Made by a program: the position numbers and the translations under genes. From Porticoccaceae bacterium (GTDB lineage Bacteria > Pseudomonadota > Gammaproteobacteria > Pseudomonadales > Porticoccaceae), in NCBI GenBank assembly GCA_902557735.1, contig CACEBC010000001.1, forward strand, positions 1 through 64,000: 64,000 nt of DNA. Direction: 5' to 3'. The notes under the pieces were generated by a model. The model was not told where the DNA came from. It made no database searches and worked only from the letters and a program-made list of their open reading frames with translations. This document shows, piece by piece, positions 8,144 through 17,208 of the stretch (the stretch's first letter is position 1; the number at the start of each line of letters is the position of its first letter).

Positions 8144-9496
8144 TTAGGCTTCATGCAAGCTGGATTGGAACGTCTCGGTTAGCAACATGACCGAGGCAAT
8201 GGTGCCTATTGATGCAAATGCAATGTAGATGGACACCCCAAAAATACCAATCGTGCTCTCCCGCCATAAGGCTGTCGCAATAGTCGGCGCAAAGGCACCA
8301 CCAACTATGGCACCCAACTGGTAGCCAAGGGACACACCAGAATAGCGAACCTCAGTACCGAATAGCTCTGTGTAAAAAGCTGCCTGAGGTCCGTACATCA
8401 TGCCAACAAAAACCAATCCTCCAGAGATGCCAAAAACGGTTAGCCAAAAGTTCCCCGTGTCGATCAGCGGGAATAAAATGAAACCCCACAAACCTAACAA
8501 AGCCGCTCCAAAAATAAAAACACCGCGTCGACCATGCCTATCGGAGTAACCCGCGGCCAAAAATTGGGCTACTATTTGCATTGCGGATCCGATCAATACA
8601 GCCATCAATAAGTTTTCCCTAGTCATCGCTGCGCCATTTGGGTCGCTACCGTACGCCAGGACAAAACCAATCAAAATATAAAACGTTACCTGAACTGAGA
8701 GGAAAGCGCCCGCAGCAAGCAAAATTTGCCTGGGATATCTCGACATGGCATGAAGTATCGGAGACCTTTCTATGCTGACTTTAGGGCCCGATTCCTGATC
8801 AAGCTTGCTCTTGCGCTCTTCGAGCTCTTTAAAGGCTTCCGTGTCCTCCATGTGTAACTGCATATACATGCTAATAGCTATCAACACGACACTTGCCAGG
8901 AATGGGATCCTCCAACCCCACATAATGAAAAATTGCTCGGACACGAGAGAACTAATTAGTATGAACGATAGGTTAGCTAGAATGACGCCCACTGGAGCTC
9001 CCGCCTGTGCATAAGCGCCATAGTGCCCTCGTTTATTATCTGGTGCACTCTCCGTTACTAGTAACATGGCGCCCCCCCATTGACCTCCAATCGCGAGGCC
9101 CTGTGCAAAGCGCAATATACTGAGGAGAATTGGAGCCGCTATACCAATCGACGCATAGGTGGGCAATAGACCGATCAATGTGGAGGCCGTCCCCATAAGA
9201 ACCAGAGCTATCACCAAAGTCTTTTTTCGACCAACCTTATCGCCCCAATGACCGAAAATGATTCCACCCAGAGGACGAGCAATGAACCCAAAGGCAAAGG
9301 TGCCGAATGATAAAATCAGTCCCATGGTCGGGGTGCTTTCCGGAAAAAATGCAACAGGAAAAACAAGCGCAGCTGCTGTGGCATATAGAAAGAAGTCATA
9401 CCACTCCACACTTGTCCCAGCTAACGCTGTCAGAGCCACTTTCCGCATTGACTTGGAATGAGGATAGTCGTGGAGGTCAGGGGTTTGCGGTTTCAT
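8144..9496 (-). CDS. MFS transporter, metabolite:H+ symporter (MHS) type
   Basis: A 450-residue inner-membrane permease with about 12 hydrophobic segments. The N-terminal TSVEWYDFFLYATAA segment, ARPLGGIIFGHWGDKVGRKK between helices 2 and 3, and LAIGGQWGGA are typical of the MHS family, which imports organic acids such as shikimate, proline or ketoglutarate. It precedes the class II aldolase gene and is probably co-transcribed with it, so it may import the precursor of the aldolase substrate. Confidence 0.92.
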   Translation of the reverse strand: MKPQTPDLHDYPHSKSMRKVALTALAGTSVEWYDFFLYATAAALVFPVAFFPESTPTMGLILSFGTFAFGFIARPLGGIIFGHWGDKVGRKKTLVIALVLMGTASTLIGLLPTYASIGIAAPILLSILRFAQGLAIGGQWGGAMLLVTESAPDNKRGHYGAYAQAGAPVGVILANLSFILISSLVSEQFFIMWGWRIPFLASVVLIAISMYMQLHMEDTEAFKELEERKSKLDQESGPKVSIERSPILHAMSRYPRQILLAAGAFLSVQVTFYILIGFVLAYGSDPNGAAMTRENLLMAVLIGSAMQIVAQFLAAGYSDRHGRRGVFIFGAALLGLWGFILFPLIDTGNFWLTVFGISGGLVFVGMMYGPQAAFYTELFGTEVRYSGVSLGYQLGAIVGGAFAPTIATALWRESTIGIFGVSIYIAFASIGTIASVMLLTETFQSSLHEA

Positions 9497-9638
9497 TTTT
9501 AACGCGTCAAGTGGAGAACTAATTTAAAGGTTAGTTTACATGAAAAATTCAAGGTTACTCAGTGAATCCAGCAAATACTATAATATAAGCACGAGTCATT
9601 GGCCCAACGATTTTTGCCAAAAACGAATCTCCCATCAT

Positions 9639-9800
9639 TTACTTTTTAATATCCATTTTAAAAAATAAAAGCAGTCCGGTAATTGAGCTAATAAGAGCAA
9701 GGATTGAAAATAGTTTAAGGAGAGTATTATTAATGTTGTCTCTCTCTTGCCAGTCCATTATGTGCAACCCCCACATAAGATCCCATGGTCTTCAAGATGA
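9639..9800 (-). pseudogene. C-terminal remnant of a PepSY-type membrane protein
   Basis: Reading the minus strand gives RPWDLMWGLHIMDWQERDN and then a hydrophobic segment SILALISSITGLLLFFK before a stop at 9639. The W-x-LHIMD motif followed by R-x-x-x-NN-x-LL and one membrane helix matches, in my memory, the C-terminus of small PepSY-domain membrane proteins. Further upstream the same frame gives AYSGDIVAI and then stop codons, so no intact gene exists. A free-standing 39- to 45-residue membrane peptide starting at an ATG at 9758 or 9776 cannot be excluded. Confidence 0.55.
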
Positions 9801-9969
9801 AGATCTTATGGCGACGATGTCCCCGGAATATGCTGCGAATTATATTCAGCAATTGGACATCTATTCATGGCCGCCAGATTCATGACGCATCTATTATTCT
9901 AACATCAGGATCGTTTATGCGTTCATGCAGCCAACATGAGGAAACAATAACCTGAGGATCCTCATTCAT
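9800..9969 (-). pseudogene. N-terminal remnant of a 3-mercaptopyruvate/thiosulfate sulfurtransferase
   Basis: From an ATG at 9969 the minus strand reads MNEDPQVIVSSCWLHERI then NDPDVRIIDAS and a TGA. After a one-base frame change it continues NLAAMNRCPIAEYNSQHIPG. These join to the conserved start of SseA-type rhodaneses (V-S-x-x-W-L, DPDVRIIDASW, AEY-x-x-x-HIPG). One missing G in the tryptophan codon after DAS accounts for the break. Everything after HIPG, including both rhodanese domains and the active-site cysteine, is gone, so the gene is dead. Confidence 0.7.
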
Positions 9970-10055
9970 CTTGGGCCTTTTATTTTTCGCAAACTTTTAA
10001 CCGACAAGGAATAAAAGCTCTGTCAGCGTTCGTTTCGAAAACAATATCGAGGTCA
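9970..10055. other. Non-coding remainder between channel gene and sulfurtransferase remnant
   Basis: Together with 9497-9638 this completes the 559-base stretch without an intact gene. Apart from the two gene remnants I see no structure or regulatory site. Confidence 0.4.
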
Positions 10056-10970
10056 TCAACTAGAATCGTTCTGCGCTTGTTTCAGAAGTTGATCGGTTTG
10101 TTCCTCACTTAGGCCGAATTCAACTCTCATTTTTTCCAGCAAGCGCTGTTCATCCTCATCGATAACGCCATCTTCAAGGGCCTGTCGAACCTGATCCTCA
10201 AATATTATCTTCTTACGGGCCACCTGATTGGAAAACGCACTTGCCACTATACCAGTGAGCATCGCCACAATACTCACACCCAGAAAAGCAGTGAAAATTG
10301 AGATAATCTTTCCTATCGATGTTACGGGCGAAACATCACCATAGCCCACCGTTGTCAATGTGATTAAAGACCAATACATGGCGTTTGGTATCGATGAAAA
10401 GTTTTCAGGCTGATGCTCGTTCTCGGCATAGTACATCACTGAAGAAGTCAGAATAAGGGCCAGCAGCAGCAGATAGGACGCCGCGAAAAAGGACCTGCGT
10501 TCCTGATAAATTGCATTGAACAAGTCCTCCAGAGCTGAGGAATAATGAGACAACTTGAAAACCCTAAGCAAACGAAGAACTCTCAGAACCCTGAGATCAA
10601 GTCCAGGGAATAGTACCTGGAGGTAAAAAGGAAGAATAGCTACAATGTCAACGATACCATGGAAACTAAGTACGTAACTCATTCGGCCTTTTGAATTGCT
10701 GCCGTCCGTCATGTGCTTGTAAGCACCAGAAGCCCAGATCCTGAGGGCGTACTCCACAGAAAACAGAATAACGCTGACTAACTCAAATAAGGCAAACTGT
10801 GCCGCATATGTTGCGTTTAGGCTGGAAACTGACTCCAGTACCACGGCTACAATATTTAAAAAGACTAAGGCTAATATAAAAAAATCGCACAGTTTACTCG
10901 TCCAGTCGTCAGCTTCCCCTTTTTCCAATATCTCGAGCGTCCGAATTTGCGCTGCTTTATAATCACTCAT
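10056..10970 (-). CDS. Voltage-gated-type potassium channel (Kv-like, six TM)
   Basis: A 304-residue inner-membrane channel. Six hydrophobic segments are visible. The S4-like helix at 125-140 has regularly spaced arginines (RVLRVLRLLRVFK), and the selectivity filter TTVGYGD is at 206-212 between the last two helices. A charged cytoplasmic tail (250-304) is rich in glutamate and probably coiled. The length matches simple bacterial KvAP-type channels without an RCK domain. The ATG is followed by a normal soluble N-terminus of about 25 residues. Its neighbours do not suggest a specific role. Confidence 0.93.
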   Translation of the reverse strand: MSDYKAAQIRTLEILEKGEADDWTSKLCDFFILALVFLNIVAVVLESVSSLNATYAAQFALFELVSVILFSVEYALRIWASGAYKHMTDGSNSKGRMSYVLSFHGIVDIVAILPFYLQVLFPGLDLRVLRVLRLLRVFKLSHYSSALEDLFNAIYQERRSFFAASYLLLLALILTSSVMYYAENEHQPENFSSIPNAMYWSLITLTTVGYGDVSPVTSIGKIISIFTAFLGVSIVAMLTGIVASAFSNQVARKKIIFEDQVRQALEDGVIDEDEQRLLEKMRVEFGLSEEQTDQLLKQAQNDSS

Positions 10971-11172
10971 TTAAAGCTCCCTCTGTGGCATCTGAATCGA
11001 TTAGATTTGCCGCCCTGTAGATGACCTTTCCACTTCGATAGAGTCCTTAGATCTAATAATCTCTGCATTTTTTCTTTTTAAATAACGAGCCCCTCATCGC
11101 TTTTTTACAGGTTAAACGCCCTCTTTTAGCCTGATCGATGTGATGGTTAGATTATAGCCTAGGAAGGCCTTT

Positions 11173-11622
11173 TTAGGCCAACTGAAATAATGAAGACCCT
11201 AGGACCCTGCCGAAAGTTATCGCTGGAGTAACTAACATGCCATTTACATAACTTTTACCCGAAGTAGCGCCAGCCCCAATAACCTCACCCAGAGCAAATA
11301 GATTAGGAACAGCTTGACCAGCAATATCTATTACCTCTAATCGCTCATTCACTGCCAAAGCTGCAAATGAGACCAATGTCCAAACCTGCATTTGAATAGC
11401 ATAGAAAGGCGGCTTATGAATAGCAGCCGGCCGAAATTTTCGCCCGAACGGGTCCTCTAACTTTGAAGTTAGGTGGGCATTGTAAATCTCGACCGTTTTC
11501 TTAAGTTTTAGCGGATTCAACCCTGCTCTGAATGCCAAATTATCCAATTCCATGGCCGAAACGAACATTTTGCTTTTTTGTGCCTCTCTCAAAATTCTAT
11601 CGCTGCTCCAATCAGGAATCAT
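11173..11622 (-). CDS. FAD-binding dehydrogenase, C-terminal fragment (frameshifted gene)
   Basis: 149 residues that form the missing C-terminal part of the flavoprotein encoded just upstream. The FALGEVIGAGATSGKSY and NGMLVTPAITFGRVLG segments are the second FAD-contact region of the fumarate-reductase/3-ketosteroid-dehydrogenase superfamily. It has no dinucleotide-binding fold of its own. Its ATG overlaps the upstream stop as ATGA, so translational coupling of two half-proteins is formally possible. A one-base frameshift in a single gene of about 500 residues is the simpler reading. Confidence 0.75.
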   Translation of the reverse strand: MIPDWSSDRILREAQKSKMFVSAMELDNLAFRAGLNPLKLKKTVEIYNAHLTSKLEDPFGRKFRPAAIHKPPFYAIQMQVWTLVSFAALAVNERLEVIDIAGQAVPNLFALGEVIGAGATSGKSYVNGMLVTPAITFGRVLGSSLFQLA

Positions 11623-12674
11623 CGGCGGAGAATATTCGAGTCAAAAATAGCCCAGTGCCTATGGCCTTTTTGCCGCAAAAGCTCTAGCTCAAGGTGGTGA
11701 GCACTTGGGTGATCCTCTTGGACGAAACGCTCACCCTCAGAATTTACGAGCACCTCCCAGGGCTTCCTTTTTTTAGCATTGAGTGGCGCCCACGCCTGCA
11801 TAGGCGATGGATAATTGTTGTCCAACGCTACAAGACCCGGCAAGGCCGCATATTTTTCCCGGCCCCAAACGTACCCTCCAGCTGATAAGCCCAAGAGTAT
11901 CCCAGATCCTGTAGAAGCCGGATAGGCCGCTTGAGTGTACAAAGGTACATCGTGAAGCTCTTCAAACATGCGAGCATTAGCTGCGCACCCCCCAGAGGCG
12001 AGGACCGTGTTGCTTGCGCGGTACTCTTTGATTTTGTCAGACGCATCTTTGACCAAAACGCCGAGAACTTTCCCAGATTTCTCCTGAAGAAGTTCCACCA
12101 CCTCACTCTCCGTGAGCACCGTAATTTTTCCTTTGTTTACCAACGCTCGAAAGGTTGGCAGAAAAGCCTGAAGGATCGATATCCCATTGTTCACTCCCTG
12201 CAGGTATCGAGCTACCCTGAAGTGATCGTGCCCAATTCCTGTGACAGGATGACCTGGCAAAATCTCAAATCCATGATCTGCAAGCCAATTAATTGTAGCG
12301 CCAGCATTGTCAACAGTTAACCGAGTTAGTGATGGATCGGACGTGTTTTGATTAATTCGCATTACATCAGCGTAGTGCTCGTCAGGCGAGTCCGCTATTC
12401 CTGCTCTTTGTTGAAAGACAGTCTCACTCCCAGCTATTTGCCCAGTGGACAGAAGTAAAGTGCCTCCAAGGTTGGATGTTTTCTCGATAACGAGCACATC
12501 TGCACCACTCAATGCAGCAAAAATTGCAGTCGGCAGGCCCGCTGTCCCTCCACCCACAATAGCAGCATCAAAAATTCTGGCTTGCAAACCGGAAGCACCT
12601 AAAGACCCTATATGAAAACCGCCGGCTAGACTGCAACCCGCGCCAACTAGCAAATCTCGTCTTGATATCGCCAT
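11619..12674 (-). CDS. Tat-exported FAD-dependent dehydrogenase, N-terminal part (frameshifted gene)
   Basis: 351 residues starting with a twin-arginine signal (SRRDLLVGAGC), so export of a folded flavoprotein is expected. The FAD fold follows: AAIVGGGTAGLP at about 37-48 and the GGT motif after VIEK. It belongs to the fumarate reductase/ketosteroid dehydrogenase-like superfamily. The frame stops after WAIFDSNILRR, exactly where homologous proteins continue into the segment encoded by the next frame. The two parts together have the usual length of about 500. Either a real mutation, a sequencing error or a programmed shift could explain it. Confidence 0.78.
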   Translation of the reverse strand: MAISRRDLLVGAGCSLAGGFHIGSLGASGLQARIFDAAIVGGGTAGLPTAIFAALSGADVLVIEKTSNLGGTLLLSTGQIAGSETVFQQRAGIADSPDEHYADVMRINQNTSDPSLTRLTVDNAGATINWLADHGFEILPGHPVTGIGHDHFRVARYLQGVNNGISILQAFLPTFRALVNKGKITVLTESEVVELLQEKSGKVLGVLVKDASDKIKEYRASNTVLASGGCAANARMFEELHDVPLYTQAAYPASTGSGILLGLSAGGYVWGREKYAALPGLVALDNNYPSPMQAWAPLNAKKRKPWEVLVNSEGERFVQEDHPSAHHLELELLRQKGHRHWAIFDSNILRR

Positions 12675-12944
12675 AGAAAACCTTGCATTATTTCGTTAGA
12701 TAAACCCAGCAAGAAATATTAACATGCTTAACTTAACTAAATCTTTGGTTTTAAAACACTTAAATAATTTTGTCATTCCTCGGTCGGTCATACCCAAGAT
12801 TTTTAAATATTCGGAACGCAAGAATGGACGTGATCCACGCAGTAAAAAATCTCTTGAATCTGGAGTTTTCACAGACACCCTTGACTGCATGGGCCTCACG
12901 ATCGAACTGACTTCGCGATCCAACCCAACAGAAGGGGGTAAGAA

Positions 12945-13904
12945 GTGAGAATGAGAGAAGTTCTCTGTTTCGGGGAGTTATTGATCGATTTTTTGTGTAC
13001 GTCATTTTCCAAAGAGGGACCATTACAAACAAACCAATTCACTCAGTTCCCCGGGGGTGCCCCGGCAAATGCGGCTGTCGCAGTTGCCAAATTAGGTGGT
13101 GAGGCCTCATTTTTGGGGCAAATAGGTAATGACCACTTTGGCCTTTTCTTATTGAACGCAATCGAAACATACGGTGTCAATACAGATATGACGCTTATCC
13201 ATCCAACAGCCGAGACAGCGCTCACCTTTATCTTTCTTGATGAAAAAGGAGAAAGGCAGTTCAGCTTCAGAAGAAATGAAACAGCCGATCTGCTCATCCA
13301 GAAAACTCAAATCCGGGAAGATTATTTTTCACGGCGGCCCATTGTGCATTTCTGTAGTAACACTATGACACAGAAAGAAATAGCTGATGTGACTATCCAT
13401 CTTGTGCAGCTTGCGACCAAAAAAAACTCATTTATTAGCTTTGACGTTAATTTACGACATCAATTATGGAAAAGCGGCTCTGCAGATATCGATTTGGTGA
13501 ACAGTTTCGTCCGAAAATCAAACCTTGTGAAGTTCTCGAGAGAGGAGTTTTTATTCCTGGCGAGAAACGACGAGCAAGCCTACGTGTCGGAATGCATATC
13601 TGCAGGTGTAAAAGCCCTCATAGTAACCGATGGACCCAGAACCATAACAATTTATGGTCACGAGGGAACGGCTGCAATTGAGCCGCCACTTGTAGAGGCA
13701 ATTGATACGACAGGAGGAGGTGATGCCTTTATCGGCGCAATATTATTTCAGTTAAGTCAGCAGCCAAACCCTGATAAATATTGTAACGATTTGGGAAAAC
13801 TGGGCCTGCTGGTTGATTTCGCAGCCAGATGCGGTGCTATCGCAGTCACCAGACAAGGCGCATTCCCAGCTTTTCCGACCAAACAGGAGTTAGACTATGA
13901 ATGA
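12945..13904 (+). CDS. PfkB-family carbohydrate kinase (fructokinase-like)
   Basis: A 319-residue ribokinase-fold sugar kinase. The first signature GGAPANAAVAVAKLGG (about residues 37-52) binds the sugar. The second signature DTTGGGDAFIGAI has catalytic base D260 and the anion hole. PGGAPAN and the LxGxxGxDxFG-like start favour fructokinases, though specificity is inferred only. GTG at 12945 has GGGGG seven bases upstream; the ATG at 12951 is the alternative start. It stands alone on the plus strand, with no transporter or hydrolase beside it. Confidence 0.9.
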   Translation: MRMREVLCFGELLIDFLCTSFSKEGPLQTNQFTQFPGGAPANAAVAVAKLGGEASFLGQIGNDHFGLFLLNAIETYGVNTDMTLIHPTAETALTFIFLDEKGERQFSFRRNETADLLIQKTQIREDYFSRRPIVHFCSNTMTQKEIADVTIHLVQLATKKNSFISFDVNLRHQLWKSGSADIDLVNSFVRKSNLVKFSREEFLFLARNDEQAYVSECISAGVKALIVTDGPRTITIYGHEGTAAIEPPLVEAIDTTGGGDAFIGAILFQLSQQPNPDKYCNDLGKLGLLVDFAARCGAIAVTRQGAFPAFPTKQELDYE

Positions 13905-13993
13905 GGGCATGACCTGATCGCGCGCGCAAATGCTACGCATCGCCTCTAATTTTTTTAATGAAAACGGAGTGACTCTAAGCATTAAAATCAGCG

Positions 13994-15361
13994 TCATTCC
14001 CGAGTGCTTTTTGTTACAACGTCGATCGGCATGTTTTTGAGGAATATCGCGGCAGCCAACAAAAACGTGAGGCCCTCTGCAACTGGGAGAGCAACAACAA
14101 AACGAAAATCATTTACGACCGTATAGAACAACATCAATAATCCAGCGGGAAGTATCAAACTCCTGCAAACAGCAACCAAGCCAGATTGAAATGGTCTGTG
14201 AATGGCCGTCAAATAACCTGATATCAGCATATTAAAACCCGCAAATATAAACAAAGGCCAAACATAGAAAAGAAACTCGGTAGCCAGAAACACGGTTTTT
14301 TGATTTTCAGTGCCACCTATAAACAACAAGATGATTGATTCACTAAACGTCAAAAGTGTCGCAATGGATGCCAAACTCAGTAATGAAATTGTAAGCACTG
14401 CTGTTTTCAAAAAATCAATGATCCGATGTGCTTTCCGCGCTCCAAAGTTTTGAGATACCATCACCTGAATAGTGTCTGAAATGCCCCAAAACACCATAAA
14501 TCCAACCATCAAAGCATAATTGACAACGGTTATTGCGGCCACCCCCGAAACACCAGCACGCTGAATTAGCATCCAGTTGAAAATGAAAGTGATGATGCCT
14601 CCGGAAACTTCGTTTATAAATTCCGAAATACCGTTGTAAGCCGACTGCAATACCTCAATCCAATCGCTCTGCCATAATTTAAATTGAAGAGTTCGGTCAT
14701 GCCGAAAAAAGTAGCTTAAAAGTATGATCATAGAACATACCTCGGACAAACCGGTCGCTAAGGCCGCACCCTTGAGCCCCCAACCGTACTCTGCGATAAA
14801 CAGGTAGTCTAAAACAATATTTACGATTGCCCCTAATGCCAGTGAGAAGGCCGCGAGGCTGGGCATACCATCCAAACGAACAAAAAAATATAAAACAATG
14901 GTGATGAATTGAGCGAAGAGAAATGGCGTGACGATACGGTAATAGTCGCTCATTACTGGAAAAAGTTCTTCTCCAGCGCCAAGTAAAAAGAATAATTTTC
15001 GCTCAAATAGCAATGCAGTCCCGATTGCTACGAGCCCATAAAGCACCATGAAAGAAAGCGTTTTACTAAAGATTGAAGAAGCCGCCTCAATGTTGTTCTC
15101 TCCAAGATATTTACCTCCACGTACCGAGCCTCCAACCCCCACCATTATCGCAACACCAAAACTCAAAGCCATAATGGGAATAATCAAGTTAACTGCAGCT
15201 AGAGCGGGGACACCGACATAATTGCCAATAAAAATACCATCCACGAGGGAGGCTGAAGTCATGGCTATCAGTCCGGTCATCGAGGTCAGAAGATATCTGA
15301 AAAATGTCGGTGCGACCGCAGCTTCAAGCGCTTGTCTTTGTTGGGCGATTTCTTTAGCCAT
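13994..15361 (-). CDS. MATE family efflux transporter
   Basis: A 455-residue membrane protein with about 12 hydrophobic segments in two similar halves. ASLVDGIFIGNYVGVPALAA, GVGGSVRGGKYLGENN and GWGLKGAALATGLSE are typical MATE signatures (relatives of DinF/NorM and VmrA). These proteins export drugs or metabolites using Na+ or H+ gradients. It converges with the PfkB kinase gene and is preceded by a gene-poor 456-base stretch, so it is probably transcribed alone. Confidence 0.92.
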   Translation of the reverse strand: MAKEIAQQRQALEAAVAPTFFRYLLTSMTGLIAMTSASLVDGIFIGNYVGVPALAAVNLIIPIMALSFGVAIMVGVGGSVRGGKYLGENNIEAASSIFSKTLSFMVLYGLVAIGTALLFERKLFFLLGAGEELFPVMSDYYRIVTPFLFAQFITIVLYFFVRLDGMPSLAAFSLALGAIVNIVLDYLFIAEYGWGLKGAALATGLSEVCSMIILLSYFFRHDRTLQFKLWQSDWIEVLQSAYNGISEFINEVSGGIITFIFNWMLIQRAGVSGVAAITVVNYALMVGFMVFWGISDTIQVMVSQNFGARKAHRIIDFLKTAVLTISLLSLASIATLLTFSESIILLFIGGTENQKTVFLATEFLFYVWPLFIFAGFNMLISGYLTAIHRPFQSGLVAVCRSLILPAGLLMLFYTVVNDFRFVVALPVAEGLTFLLAAAIFLKNMPIDVVTKSTRE

Positions 15362-15817
15362 ACGAGATTCCGCTCAGGAGATGAATGTTATTAGAATTGG
15401 CGCTTTTTTGTGTGACCAAGAATACGTGTAAAGGAGATTTGCAATTTTCAACCTAATATAGCCGGTAAATTTTTCCCAAATTAGTTAACATCATTCCTAC
15501 TGGATTAATAAATCGGCTATCTCACCCCAACGGAAGCACCAATAAACAGAAGACATATTATTTAATAAACTCCAGATATGCGTTCCCAAATGTCAGTCCG
15601 AGCAGACATTCTTGGGATCCCCGCAAACCTGCTGGTTTGTGCAGCACTGCCTGAGAATTCCAATTTTTGAAACAGCTGCCGAAAAAAAAAAGCAAGGACT
15701 GATTAAAGGACCAAGGCGCCTCGTTCAAACAACCTTTGATCATGCTTCTTGAGCCGCCTACCTTCGATCACCAAAAAACTTTAATTTCTCAACTAGTCAA
15801 ACCCCTGGAAACTTTTC
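15362..15817. other. Gene-poor stretch between MATE and ElaA-like genes
   Basis: No convincing gene. A minus-strand frame of 61 codons (15558-15743) lacks a ribosome site and matches nothing I know. A perfect six-base hairpin with a four-base loop, CAAACC-TGCT-GGTTTG, lies at 15624-15639. No T-tract follows it. Confidence 0.4.
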
Positions 15818-16273
15818 CTAAGCAATAAACATCTCTATGTGCGGAATGCCATCCTCATCATAAATATCGCCAACCTCTTCAAAATTAAAAGATCGGTAGA
15901 AGGAAGCTAGGGGGTATTGCGCCGAGATTCTAATCCCAAAATCAGGATAAAGAGCCTTGGACTTTTGAATCGCTTTTCCTACTAGGATTCTGCTGAACCC
16001 TGTGCCCCGTGATGCTTGGCGCAAAACTATCCTTCCCATCGAGGGCTCGAGATATTTCACGCCCGGAGGGATCAATCTGGCATAACCTTGAAGACTTTTT
16101 CCACAATAAGCCAACAGGTGAACAGAGACTTGATCGACATTGTCTGCATCTAGGTATGGCGCCTGCTGTTCAACAATAAATACTTCCTGTCTTATATTCA
16201 TCATGTCATACAACTCTCCCGTAGTGAGCTCCACGAAATGTTTCTCTTTCCAGAGGTAGTTGTCGAAATTCAT
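15818..16273 (-). CDS. ElaA-like GNAT family acetyltransferase
   Basis: A 151-residue GNAT protein. The N-terminal NIRQEVFIVEQQAPYLDADNVD stretch (LRQ-VF-VEQ-CPY-D-D in relatives), the GYARLIPPG strand and GRIVLRQASRGTGFSRILV acetyl-CoA loop are those of the ElaA subfamily. The acceptor substrate of ElaA is not established. It is the last gene of a minus-strand series downstream of PhzF, separated by 73 bases. Confidence 0.85.
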   Translation of the reverse strand: MNFDNYLWKEKHFVELTTGELYDMMNIRQEVFIVEQQAPYLDADNVDQVSVHLLAYCGKSLQGYARLIPPGVKYLEPSMGRIVLRQASRGTGFSRILVGKAIQKSKALYPDFGIRISAQYPLASFYRSFNFEEVGDIYDEDGIPHIEMFIA

Positions 16274-16346
16274 AATTATGGGCTTGCAAGTTACAGCATT
16301 TGAATTTTAAAGATCTCTTGAGTTTTATCGCAATGGAAAACGTAGT

Positions 16347-17141
16347 TTAGTTATCACAATATATAGTCCCTTCTAAGAATATTCGACTGTTTCCACCAAT
16401 TAACACTCTATCAGTTTCAGAATGACAATATAGCGTTCCGCCTCGTGCCGACAATTGTCGGGCCACAAACTTGGTTTTATTTGTTTGCCCCGACCAATAA
16501 GGGGTTAGCATCGTGTGAGCTGATCCAGTTACGGGATCCTCGTCAACTCCCATTTTGGGAAAGAAACACCTCGACACAAAGTCAAACTCCTCCCCTCTGG
16601 CGGAGACCACCACGCCACGGCCATCAAAATCAGCAAGCTGCGGAAAATTTGGCCTAATGCGCTCTATCTGAGCTTGCGCATCATAAATGACTAGGTAGTC
16701 ATCTTTTCCTTTAAAAACGCAAGATGGCCTTTCTCCCAGAGCAATCTCGAAAGCATCGCTTTTATCAACACTTTTAAGCTGCCGGTCTGCCGGGAAGTCT
16801 AAAAAGATATGCGCTGATTTTCGATAAGCCTTTAGCAAACCGCTTTTTGACTGGAACAGGATCGGCTCCGACGGCGACCTTAAATGATTTTCAAAAAGTA
16901 CTTGCGCCGCAGCCAGGGTTGCATGTCCGCATAGCCGCACCTCAGCCAGAGGCGTAAACCACCTTATATTGATTGGGCTTTGGTTTATATTTACGAAAGC
17001 TGTCTCTGACAGATTGTTCTCCATGGCAATAGCTTGCATCAGATGATGGTCTATTTCTTCGTGAAGAATTACCACTGCGGCGGGGTTTCCAAAAAATAAT
17101 TTATCCGCAAATGCATCGACCTGAAACAGTTTGAACTGCAT
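16347..17141 (-). CDS. PhzF family isomerase
   Basis: A 264-residue PhzF-like (diaminopimelate-epimerase fold) protein. Catalytic E46 lies in NNLSETAFV; FGNPAAVV (17-24), the LCGHATLAA loop and DEDPVTGSAH are conserved. The ATG at 17141 has AGGGG eight bases upstream; a longer frame from 17222 would overlap the preceding hydrolase gene and add residues that do not fit the family. Most PhzF relatives outside phenazine clusters have unknown substrates, and there are no other phenazine genes here. Confidence 0.9.
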   Translation of the reverse strand: MQFKLFQVDAFADKLFFGNPAAVVILHEEIDHHLMQAIAMENNLSETAFVNINQSPINIRWFTPLAEVRLCGHATLAAAQVLFENHLRSPSEPILFQSKSGLLKAYRKSAHIFLDFPADRQLKSVDKSDAFEIALGERPSCVFKGKDDYLVIYDAQAQIERIRPNFPQLADFDGRGVVVSARGEEFDFVSRCFFPKMGVDEDPVTGSAHTMLTPYWSGQTNKTKFVARQLSARGGTLYCHSETDRVLIGGNSRIFLEGTIYCDN

Positions 17142-17208
17142 GAAATAGCCCCTTTCGGCCGCAAAGATTTTTACTGGGGAACCAGGACCTCGGTGATAAC
17201 GAGAAAGT

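Noticed and set aside
9733-9885. Plus-strand frame of 50 codons with AAGGAG upstream of its ATG
   Set aside because: It lies antisense to the sulfurtransferase and PepSY remnants, whose minus-strand reading makes family sense; the plus-strand peptide matches nothing I know.
12724-12948. Plus-strand frame of 74 codons ending in a GTGA overlap with the PfkB kinase start
   Set aside because: No ribosome site, biased basic composition, and equally long frames on the other strand; the overlap is probably chance.
15558-15743. Minus-strand frame of 61 codons ending GLTFGNAYLEFIK
   Set aside because: No ribosome site and no family recognised; may be a decayed fragment but I cannot show it.
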